Shown here piece after piece: positions 1 through 5,123 of a DNA stretch of 5,123 bases (its first letter is position 1; every line of letters starts with the position of its first letter). A program made the translations under genes and the position numbers. The DNA is from an uncultured Leucothrix sp. Lineage in GTDB: Bacteria; Pseudomonadota; Gammaproteobacteria; Thiotrichales; Thiotrichaceae. Under the pieces are notes generated by a model. The model saw nothing but the letters and a program-made list of their open reading frames with translations, searched no databases and was not told the DNA's origin. Location: positions 1 to 5,123 of the forward strand of contig CALAJG010000027.1 of the NCBI GenBank assembly GCA_937923375.1, written 5' to 3'.

Positions 1-57
1 GCTAACGTTTACGACAAGGCTCATCCACGGGCCCGAAATAAGGACAAACCGAAATAA
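1..57 (+). CDS. Possible C-terminal end of an unidentified gene (partial)
   Basis: Frame 1 is open from the left edge to a TAA at 55-57 and reads ANVYDKAHPRARNKDKPK. This would be a hydrophilic, Lys/Arg-rich tail of a protein that begins outside the window. It lies just upstream of the rpmE2 promoter and on the same strand, which fits a gene end followed by an intergenic region. The fragment is too short to assign to a family. Frame 2 is also open to a TAA at 65-67, and the minus strand is open across part of the same bases, so the coding status and frame are both uncertain. Confidence 0.3.
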   Translation, partial: ANVYDKAHPRARNKDKPK

Positions 58-106
58 TTCTTACTAAATTTCTCATCCGGATTCTATTTCTTCTTGCTCA
101 GGTATC

Positions 107-115
107 TGGTATAGT
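107..115 (+). promoter_or_regulatory. Extended -10 promoter for rpmE2
   Basis: The sequence TGG-TATAGT (TG at 107-108, -10 hexamer at 110-115) matches the extended -10 pattern TGnTATAAT with five of six hexamer bases. There is no good -35 box at the usual distance (TTGCTC at 94-99 is too close), which is common for extended -10 promoters. Transcription would start near base 122 and give a leader of about 40 bases. This is read from the sequence only. Confidence 0.5.
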
Positions 116-147
116 TTCGCGTCTTTAGATTTAACCAACAAATTTTT

Positions 148-151
148 GAGG
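148..151 (+). promoter_or_regulatory. Ribosome binding site of rpmE2
   Basis: GAGG lies nine bases before the ATG at 161 and decides the start. An in-frame TTG at 146 would extend the protein by five residues, but it overlaps this site and has no Shine-Dalgarno sequence of its own. L31 type-B proteins normally begin M-K-x-x-I-H-P, which matches the ATG at 161. Confidence 0.7.
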
Positions 152-160
152 ATCTTCACA

Positions 161-403
161 ATGAAGGCCGGTATTCACCCAGATTATAGAGAAGTTGTTT
201 TTCAGGATGTCACGAGTGGTTTTTCATTCCTGACTCGTTCAACAGTTTCTGCAAAAGAGACCATCGAATGGGAAGATGGCAACGAGTATCCCTTGATCAA
301 GCTGGACGTATCTAGTGAGTCTCATCCTTTTTATACGGGTAAGCAAAGCTTGAACACTGCAGCAGGTCAGGTTGATAAATTCAACAAGCGCTTCAAACGA
401 TAA
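161..403 (+). CDS. rpmE2: 50S ribosomal protein L31 type B
   Basis: This 80-residue protein is a component of the large ribosomal subunit; L31 bridges the central protuberance of the 50S subunit and the head of the 30S subunit. The N terminus MKAGIHPDYREVVFQD and the motif SSESHPFYTGK near residues 53-63 are hallmarks of the type-B family (compare YkgM of E. coli, 87 residues). The protein has no cysteine, so it lacks the CxxC zinc-binding motif of type-A L31. In many bacteria such C-minus paralogs replace the zinc-containing form during zinc starvation under control of the repressor Zur. No convincing Zur operator is visible here, so this copy may be constitutive or the only L31. It has its own promoter and terminator and appears monocistronic. 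The end is basic (NKRFKR), as expected for an rRNA-binding protein. Confidence 0.95.
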   Translation: MKAGIHPDYREVVFQDVTSGFSFLTRSTVSAKETIEWEDGNEYPLIKLDVSSESHPFYTGKQSLNTAAGQVDKFNKRFKR

Positions 404-427
404 TTCAATTGCTTGTTTTATGGATCT

Positions 428-455
428 AAAAAGGCACCTGTCGGGTGCCTTTTTT
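428..455. terminator. Bidirectional intrinsic terminator between rpmE2 and the converging lipoprotein gene
   Basis: GGCACC (433-438) pairs perfectly with GGTGCC (444-449) around a five-base loop. The stem is extended by AAAAA (428-432) pairing with TTTTT (450-454). The T tract follows the stem on the plus strand, 25 bases after the rpmE2 stop. The A tract becomes a U tract for transcripts coming leftward from the gene at 489-1106. One hairpin can therefore serve both convergent genes. Confidence 0.9.
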
Positions 456-488
456 GTGTCTAACGATAAGTCGTTCAGTAATCGGTAA

Positions 489-1106
489 TTAGTTTTTCAT
501 GCTCACGGAGCTTTCGCCAGGCTTGGTAAACTTCTTAGCAAATAAAGTCATAAAGTACTTGTCTGGTCGATCAGCTGGGTAGTCCAGATTAGTCGTCTCG
601 CCTTTTGGCGAAATAAAGGTTTTTTCAAGAATAGTCACTTCCTTTCTATCAGAGCCAACATCCTTTCGGGTTGTTTCATCGCCAACCACTTGGTAGCCCT
701 TCTTAGTTAGCGCTTTATTCATATCTGCATAGCTAAATAACAACTTGCCAGTTTTCTCATTTTTTACCATGACATCTGTCGTACAGCCATCTATCTCAGG
801 GGAAACGGCATAACTAACGCCATCAACTTTGGTTTCATATACTCCCACAAAACCTGAAGCCGGCTTAAAGCGTTTATCTGCTTGTAATGCCGCCACCAGT
901 GCTTCTCGCGAATCCATGTCACTTTCACAATACTGCTGATGTAGAGACAAAAAGATAGAGAGGCTCTTTGTTGGAGCCACCGAGGACGGTGCAGGTGCAG
1001 TGGTTTTGCTAATTGCTTGAGATTGTTGATCGTCTGAGCTACAACCATGGAGAACGAACGTTGTAGCAGCAAGGAGCGCAACTACTGGTAATAGTGAGCC
1101 TTTCAT
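489..1106 (-). CDS. Putative outer-membrane lipoprotein of unknown function
   Basis: This 205-residue protein has a lipoprotein signal peptide: a hydrophobic stretch at residues 4-19 and a lipobox LHGC with the acylated cysteine at 22. Ser-Ser-Asp-Asp follows; serine at +2 favours outer-membrane sorting by the Lol system. Residues 23-45 are a Ser/Thr/Ala/Pro/Gln-rich linker. The rest (about 48-205) looks like one soluble periplasmic domain with two further cysteines, C60 and C108, which could form a disulfide. The C terminus is rich in lysine. I do not recognise a named family and assign no function. The ATG is supported by an AAAGG seven bases upstream on the minus strand. The gene is 126 bases downstream of the DUF1287 lipoprotein gene in the same direction, probably with its own promoter, and ends at the shared terminator with rpmE2. 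Lipoprotein status is well supported; the role is open. Confidence 0.85.
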   Translation of the reverse strand: MKGSLLPVVALLAATTFVLHGCSSDDQQSQAISKTTAPAPSSVAPTKSLSIFLSLHQQYCESDMDSREALVAALQADKRFKPASGFVGVYETKVDGVSYAVSPEIDGCTTDVMVKNEKTGKLLFSYADMNKALTKKGYQVVGDETTRKDVGSDRKEVTILEKTFISPKGETTNLDYPADRPDKYFMTLFAKKFTKPGESSVSMKN

Positions 1107-1158
1107 GTGGAAACCTTTATTTTTGTTGTTTATCGTGCTTTCTTTGTTGTTTTTTTAC

Positions 1159-1188
1159 ACTTTACACTGTAACGCCAAGTTTAGGCAA
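1159..1188 (-). promoter_or_regulatory. Candidate sigma-70 promoter for the 205-residue lipoprotein gene
   Basis: On the minus strand TTGCCT (1183-1188) and TAAAGT (1159-1164) are separated by 18 bases. Each matches four of six bases of the -35 and -10 consensus. Transcription would start near 1152, giving a leader of about 45 bases before the ATG at 1106. The match is weak and the region is AT-rich, so chance similarity is possible. Confidence 0.3.
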
Positions 1189-1209
1189 CCCATCCCTGAT
1201 AGATGGATT
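1187..1209. repeat. Inverted repeat after the DUF1287 lipoprotein gene
   Basis: AACCCATC (1187-1194) can pair with GATGGATT (1202-1209) around a seven-base loop, with one G-T wobble. It lies 24 bases beyond the stop codon of the gene at 1233-3077 and could end or protect that transcript. No T tract follows on the minus strand, so it is not a standard intrinsic terminator. It also partly overlaps the candidate promoter of the next gene. Confidence 0.3.
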
Positions 1210-1232
1210 GTCTAATATAGTTTTCTGTGTAA

Positions 1233-3077
1233 CTATTTTAACAAGGCATTAAGCGCATCCTGATTTACCCCAGTGCCTAAAATGCTTGCATCTAAGTTAG
1301 CCAACATAATTCTTTCCTGAGGTTTGCCTTTTTTACCATTGCTGGCCAACAAGTCGTCCAGATTATTCAACGATCTCGCTTTAAACTCACCGGACAGAAT
1401 CTTGCTTGCCTGCAGGACTTCTTGATAAGTCATCCCGTTGTTGCGCTGTCTGGCCAGTACACTAGGTGGTGGTGGCGTTTTAGCGAACAATAATGACGGA
1501 TTTACTTTCCTATTCTTTGGCGTGTATCGATAATGACCCGTCATTGGAAAACGGAACAATATATCTTCAATCTTTGGTCCATAGCCAATGTTGTGTGCAA
1601 TCATAAGGCGATTTGGATCCGCTTTCGATGGCTTATTTACCACGACACCAATGTGTGGGAAGTTAGGGCCAACCATCCAGGTAACTAAATCACCTGGTTT
1701 ATAATGACGCGGATTTCTCGATCTTGGTAACTCCGCCTTGTGGCGTTTGAAGAATGCCTGCAGATTATAAACACGGCGATGATCAATGTTTGGATCCGGT
1801 TTTCTCAAACCCCATTTCGCTAAGTTTGGATAGGCGTAGAAATCCTGACTAATGTCCTTGTGAACTTCTTGCTGAAGATCGATACCTAAACGACGGTAAG
1901 CTCTAATTACCACATCGGTACAAACGCCAATCGACTTTGGAACATCTCCCCAAGGGTAGCCAATTTTCAAATACTTTCCATCATAACGCACACGATGCTT
2001 TGTACGTTCTACTGCAGCATTGGATAATGCAAACCCAAACGAAGTGTTCGGATCAATTCTTGATATTCTTCTTTGAGCCGGCCTTTTGTAAACTGCTTTG
2101 CGAACATTAGCACGGTTATTGGCAGCACGTCTTTTCGCAACATTTCGGTACTGATTCGCTCTTGCTGCAGTTCTTACCGGTGCTTTTCTTCGTGCTGCAG
2201 CGTACTGTGTGCCTCTGGCGCGAACGGGTTGTTGAGCTCTTGTGCGCACTGGTTGCCGGGATCTACTGCGAACCGGCTGTCTTGATCTAGCCTGAACGGG
2301 CTGCCTGGATCTTGTTTGAACCGGTTGTCTGGCTCTAGTGCGAACGGGCTGTCTAGCTCTTGTCGCTACTCGCTGTACCGAACGTGCCTTAACAGGCTGT
2401 CTCTGCCTCGCTTGTGCAATAGCGACACGCTTCGGACTTTTTGCTATTTGCCTTACCTTAACCGGAACAGGTCTGGTTCTGTTTACCGTTCGTTGTACTG
2501 TGCGGGCTTTAGCTACTCGTCTAACTGGCCGACTCCTTACTGGCTCATCCGCTTGGCTTCCAACAAAGCGATCAAGCCCATAAAAATCCTTATTTCGATT
2601 TCGCGCAATCCGGATATTGTTAGCTTTTCTAGCCTCTTGAGATTTAAGCTTTTGATTTTCAAGGTATTTTTTTCTAGCCTGCGCTCTAGCGTAATTCAAT
2701 CTCGCTTGAGCTTGAGCCTGCCTTGACTTGCCTAGGGCGGTAATTCTTTGTTTCTTTATTCTTGATTCCGCTCGACTCAATGGTCTGGCCTTAGCAACTT
2801 TTCTTGGACTACTTGTCGTTACTGACTTTCTTGCTAAAGTCGTCGGCTGATTGACTTTAAGTGGCGTAGTATTTGTAACTACCCTTTTCTTTGATACGAT
2901 TTTTGTCGCACTTGCTACCTTGCTTGCTTTGGTAACTTTTTTAAATTTTTTGGTGTTTGCCAAAGTTTTCTTAGGGGTTACTGCGCTATTGTTTTCGACA
3001 GGATTCCCTGAACACGCCGTTAATGCAAAAACAATTGTTGTAGATGCAGCAAGGCTCCATAGTTTTGTTATATTCAT
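1233..3077 (-). CDS. DUF1287 lipoprotein with a long basic repeat-rich arm
   Basis: This 614-residue protein has a signal peptide with lipobox LTAC (lipidated C22, then Ser, so outer membrane is likely). Residues 31-100 are Lys-rich. Residues 101-160 are Arg/Lys/Ala/Gln-rich and probably helical. Residues 181-340 are Arg-rich with no acidic residue and include eight 8-residue units at 226-289. By hand count residues 31-340 hold 92 Lys/Arg and 7 Asp/Glu. Residues about 346-520 form a DUF1287 domain with GVCTDV (C386), IDHRR, PGDLVTW, HIGVV (H475), HNIG (H495) and GHYRY. Such a Cys/His arrangement suggests an NlpC/P60-like hydrolase or amidase acting on the cell envelope, which is inference. 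DUF1287 proteins such as E. coli YijF are about 200 residues, so this is about three times longer. The tail 530-614, starting with PPPP, is unrecognised. The ATG has AAGGA six bases upstream. It follows gyrB by 66 bases and may be co-transcribed. Confidence 0.9.
   Translation of the reverse strand: MNITKLWSLAASTTIVFALTACSGNPVENNSAVTPKKTLANTKKFKKVTKASKVASATKIVSKKRVVTNTTPLKVNQPTTLARKSVTTSSPRKVAKARPLSRAESRIKKQRITALGKSRQAQAQARLNYARAQARKKYLENQKLKSQEARKANNIRIARNRNKDFYGLDRFVGSQADEPVRSRPVRRVAKARTVQRTVNRTRPVPVKVRQIAKSPKRVAIAQARQRQPVKARSVQRVATRARQPVRTRARQPVQTRSRQPVQARSRQPVRSRSRQPVRTRAQQPVRARGTQYAAARRKAPVRTAARANQYRNVAKRRAANNRANVRKAVYKRPAQRRISRIDPNTSFGFALSNAAVERTKHRVRYDGKYLKIGYPWGDVPKSIGVCTDVVIRAYRRLGIDLQQEVHKDISQDFYAYPNLAKWGLRKPDPNIDHRRVYNLQAFFKRHKAELPRSRNPRHYKPGDLVTWMVGPNFPHIGVVVNKPSKADPNRLMIAHNIGYGPKIEDILFRFPMTGHYRYTPKNRKVNPSLLFAKTPPPPSVLARQRNNGMTYQEVLQASKILSGEFKARSLNNLDDLLASNGKKGKPQERIMLANLDASILGTGVNQDALNALLK
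1518..2042 (-). other. DUF1287 domain within the 614-residue lipoprotein
   Basis: This segment encodes residues 346-520. The family's conserved blocks appear in order: RYDGKYLKIGYPWGDVP, GVCTDVVIRAYRRLGIDLQ, the YP and PDPNIDHRR blocks, PGDLVTW, PHIGVV, MIAHNIGYG and GHYRY. C386, H475 and either H495 or a nearby polar residue are the likely catalytic set by analogy with NlpC/P60 and CHAP enzymes, where a Cys-His pair cleaves peptide bonds in peptidoglycan. All blocks are intact, so an active domain is expected. The actual substrate of DUF1287 proteins is not something I can state from sequence. Confidence 0.85.
2211..2402 (-). repeat. Eight tandem 24-base coding units (RQPVRTRA-type octapeptide)
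   Basis: Residues 226-289 of the lipoprotein divide into eight 8-residue units: RQPVKARS, VQRVATRA, RQPVRTRA, RQPVQTRS, RQPVQARS, RQPVRSRS, RQPVRTRA and QQPVRARG. The unit is roughly R-Q-P-V-(R/Q)-(T/A/S)-R-(A/S). At DNA level the units are 24 bases and clearly related but have diverged at several codon positions, so this is an older array, not a fresh expansion. Every unit keeps the frame. The proline in most units and the dense arginines predict an extended, flexible, strongly positive chain. Confidence 0.9.
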
Positions 3078-3083
3078 TCTATT

Positions 3084-3100
3084 TCCTTAGCGATTGCTAA
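3084..3100 (-). promoter_or_regulatory. Small hairpin at the ribosome binding site of the DUF1287 lipoprotein gene
   Basis: On the minus strand TTAGC and GCTAA (plus-strand positions 3096-3100 and 3087-3091) form a five-base stem with a four-base loop. It ends two bases inside the Shine-Dalgarno AAGGA (3084-3088), which lies six bases before the ATG at 3077. The hairpin could modulate ribosome access slightly, but it is short and mostly A/T-paired, so any effect is speculative. The binding site itself is convincing and fixes the start. Confidence 0.35.
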
Positions 3101-3143
3101 AACTACCGCTATCACCGATCTCTTCCCATTCTTCCTGAATAGG

Positions 3144-5123
3144 TCAGATATCCAGATTCGATACCGATAGGGCGTTTCTCTCAATAAATTCTCGTCGCGG
3201 CTCAACCAGATCGCCCATAAGTGTAGAAAACACTTCGTCTGCCTGATACGCGTCTTCTATGGTCACTTGTAACATGCGGCGGGTCTCAGGATCCATGGTT
3301 GTTTCCCATAGCTGACCAGGATTCATTTCACCGAGTCCCTTATATCGCTGAATGTTTAATCCCCTGGAAGCTTCTTTAAGTAGCCATTCCATCACAGCGT
3401 CAAAGCGCATGACTGGCTCTTTTTTCTCACCCCGCTCAATCCATGATTCTTCAGAGAGCAAGCCCGCAAGCTCCTGATTTAGTCTGTTCAGACGTTTTAT
3501 CTCTTCGCTGTTAAACAAGCCATCAGCGAACAATAACGTAGTATCAACCCCATGCATACGGCGAATCACATGAACACACCACCCCCCACTTTCAGTCTCT
3601 TTCATCTCAGACTTGTAGTTGCGTGTTCCATTAAATTTGTGATTTAGACTGTCACAAACATTCGCCAACCATTGGCTTACCATATCCTTATCTAACTTAT
3701 CAGAAGCTGAATCTGTAAACAGCATGCCTTCCAATACTTCCGTATCGAAACGCTGACGCAAGCGCTGTATATCTTCCATAACGCTTGTAAAACTTTCAGC
3801 CAGCTTGCCTAAGCCTTCTGATTTTATTCCCGGCGTTTGATCATTTGAATACAAAGTTGCGCCATCTAACGCAATCTGTAACAAATGATGGTTTAATTCT
3901 TTATCATCTTTTACGTATTGTTCTCGCTTTCCTTTCTTCATCTTGTATAGCGGCGGCTGCGCGATGTAAATATGGCCAGCTTCAACCAGTTCAAACATCT
4001 GGCGATAAAAGAAGGTAAGAAGCAATGTCCTGATGTGTGATCCATCAACATCGGCATCGGTCATGATTATGATGCGGTGATAGCGTAGCTTTTCCGGATC
4101 AAACTCCTCTTTACCGATACCACAGCCTAGCGCCGTGATTAAAGTGCCCACTTCCGTTGATTGCAGCATCTTGTCAAAACGCGCTTTTTCAACATTCAGG
4201 ATCTTACCCTTCAAAGGCAGAATAGCCTGTGTACGACGATCTCTTCCTTGCTTAGCAGAACCACCCGCAGAATCACCCTCCACCAGGTAAATTTCTGATA
4301 GGGCCGGATCTTTTTCCTGACAGTCTGCCAACTTGCCGGGCAAGCCTGCAATGTCCAGAGCGCCTTTCCGGCGAGTCATCTCACGCGCTTTTCTAGCAGC
4401 CTCACGGGCTCTTGCAGCATCAATAATTTTTGAAGCGATGATCTTTGCTTCGTTAGGGTTTTCAAGTAAGAAGTCATTAAGGCGATCACTCATCGCCGAC
4501 TCAACAATCCCTCTCACTTCAGATGAAACTAGCTTGTCTTTTGTCTGCGAGGAAAATTTTGGATCAGGAACCTTTACCGAAAGAACCGCTGTTAAGCCTT
4601 CACGTGCATCATCACCGGTTGGTGATATTTTTTCTTTTTTGAGTAAGCCTTCCCGTTCAAGATACTGGTTAAGGGTACGTGTTAATGCTGCACGAAATCC
4701 TGCGAGGTGCGTACCACCATCGCGCTGAGGAATGTTATTAGTAAAGCAGTAAATATTTTCCTGATAAGTATCATTCCATTGCAGTGCAACCTCAACACCC
4801 ACGTCATCTTTGAACGTATCGATATAAACTGTGTTTGGGTGTATTGCTGTTTTCTTCCGATTCAAGTGTTCTACAAAGGAGCTAATCCCTCCTTCGTATT
4901 CAAATACAATCGATTCGCCTTCACCACGCTCATCTATCAAGTTGATGCGAACACCGGAATTAAGGAACGATAGCTCGCGAAGTCGCTTAGCTAACACATC
5001 AAAACTGAATTCGGTGATCGCAAAGATTTCTTTACTGGGTAAGAAGTTTATTTGAGTGCCGGTCTTATCTGTCTTAGCACCTTTTTCTAAACGACTCTGA
5101 GGTTCGCCTAGATTATATTCTTG
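3144..5123 (-). CDS. gyrB: DNA gyrase subunit B (partial, 5' end outside the window)
   Basis: GyrB is the ATPase subunit of the A2B2 gyrase that introduces negative supercoils into DNA. The frame is open to the right edge, giving 659 residues. The first visible residue aligns with about Gln143 of E. coli GyrB, so most of the ATP-binding N domain lies outside. Visible are the KTGT segment (E. coli T165), the transducer loop QTKDK (K337), the TOPRIM motifs EGDSAGGSAKQGR (glutamate codon at 4278-4280, E. coli E424) and DADVD (E. coli D498/D500/D502), and PLKGKILNVE. The Gram-negative-specific ~170-residue insertion follows KGKREQYVKDD and is the least conserved part. The tail holds RYKGLGEMNP and EPRREFIE and ends LDI (E. 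coli NIDI). The insertion and QRDGGTHLAG distinguish it from ParE. The GTG at 4995-4997 is an internal valine codon, not a start. All visible key residues are intact. This is the usual target of aminocoumarin drugs, whose binding site is largely outside the window. Confidence 0.98.
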   Translation of the reverse strand, partial: QEYNLGEPQSRLEKGAKTDKTGTQINFLPSKEIFAITEFSFDVLAKRLRELSFLNSGVRINLIDERGEGESIVFEYEGGISSFVEHLNRKKTAIHPNTVYIDTFKDDVGVEVALQWNDTYQENIYCFTNNIPQRDGGTHLAGFRAALTRTLNQYLEREGLLKKEKISPTGDDAREGLTAVLSVKVPDPKFSSQTKDKLVSSEVRGIVESAMSDRLNDFLLENPNEAKIIASKIIDAARAREAARKAREMTRRKGALDIAGLPGKLADCQEKDPALSEIYLVEGDSAGGSAKQGRDRRTQAILPLKGKILNVEKARFDKMLQSTEVGTLITALGCGIGKEEFDPEKLRYHRIIIMTDADVDGSHIRTLLLTFFYRQMFELVEAGHIYIAQPPLYKMKKGKREQYVKDDKELNHHLLQIALDGATLYSNDQTPGIKSEGLGKLAESFTSVMEDIQRLRQRFDTEVLEGMLFTDSASDKLDKDMVSQWLANVCDSLNHKFNGTRNYKSEMKETESGGWCVHVIRRMHGVDTTLLFADGLFNSEEIKRLNRLNQELAGLLSEESWIERGEKKEPVMRFDAVMEWLLKEASRGLNIQRYKGLGEMNPGQLWETTMDPETRRMLQVTIEDAYQADEVFSTLMGDLVEPRREFIERNALSVSNLDI

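Noticed and set aside
51..72. Zur operator GAAAT...ATTTC upstream of rpmE2
   Set aside because: Only the outer five bases of each arm are symmetric, the conserved centre is missing, the length is one base off the usual spacing, and it lies far from the -10.
146..148. TTG as the rpmE2 start
   Set aside because: It overlaps the Shine-Dalgarno GAGG of the ATG at 161 and would add five residues not typical of type-B L31.
791..1081. A 96-residue minus-strand frame inside the small lipoprotein gene
   Set aside because: It lies in another frame of a gene with a clear lipobox and ribosome binding site, and shows no protein-like features of its own.
2211..2402. CRISPR-like or minisatellite array
   Set aside because: The 24-base units are directly adjacent with no spacers, are diverged and keep the reading frame, so they are protein-coding repeats.
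2073..2726. Open frames on the plus strand (2073-2285, 2316-2726 and 2338-2583) encoding Ser/Cys/Leu-rich products
   Set aside because: They are antisense to the Arg-rich arm of the DUF1287 lipoprotein. Their composition is simply the complement of arginine, glutamine and proline codons, and none has a credible ribosome binding site or family resemblance.
4995..4997. GTG as the start of a shortened gyrase B protein
   Set aside because: The frame continues upstream to the window edge with residues that align to E. coli GyrB from about position 143, so this GTG is an internal valine codon.
4333..5055. Plus-strand open frames opposite gyrB (4333-4728, 4707-4973 and 4831-5055)
   Set aside because: GyrB is unmistakable on the minus strand through this whole interval; these are shadow frames.

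Overview
The window looks like chromosomal DNA of a moderately AT-rich Gram-negative bacterium, most likely a gammaproteobacterium. The strongest evidence is a DNA gyrase B chain that matches the Escherichia coli protein through long stretches, including the extra ~170-residue insertion typical of Gram-negative GyrB. Two predicted outer-membrane lipoproteins and a type-B, cysteine-free ribosomal protein L31 fit this. A marine, Kangiella-like lineage is only a guess.

Layout from left to right: (1) bases 1-57 hold the possible last 18 codons of a gene that begins off the left edge. (2) rpmE2 (161-403, +) encodes zinc-independent ribosomal protein L31 type B. It has an extended -10 promoter and a clear ribosome binding site. 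(3) A strong hairpin at 428-455, with an A tract on one side and a T tract on the other, can terminate rpmE2 and also the gene converging on it. (4) 489-1106 (-) encodes a 205-residue lipoprotein of unknown function. (5) 1233-3077 (-) encodes a 614-residue lipoprotein. It has a lipid-anchored N terminus, about 310 very basic low-complexity residues with eight 8-residue repeat units, a DUF1287 domain (NlpC/P60-like Cys/His fold) and an unrecognised C-terminal tail. (6) 3144 to the right edge (-) is gyrB, lacking only its first ~142 codons.

The three minus-strand genes read in one direction, from gyrB into the DUF1287 lipoprotein (66-base gap, no visible terminator) and then the small lipoprotein (126-base gap with a possible promoter). 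In many gammaproteobacteria gyrB closes the dnaA-dnaN-recF-gyrB cluster beside the replication origin, so the origin may lie beyond the right edge; nothing in the window proves this. There is no sign of mobile elements, CRISPR or RNA genes. The feature most worth following is the 614-residue lipoprotein, where an envelope-type DUF1287 domain is joined to an unusually long basic arm almost free of acidic residues.
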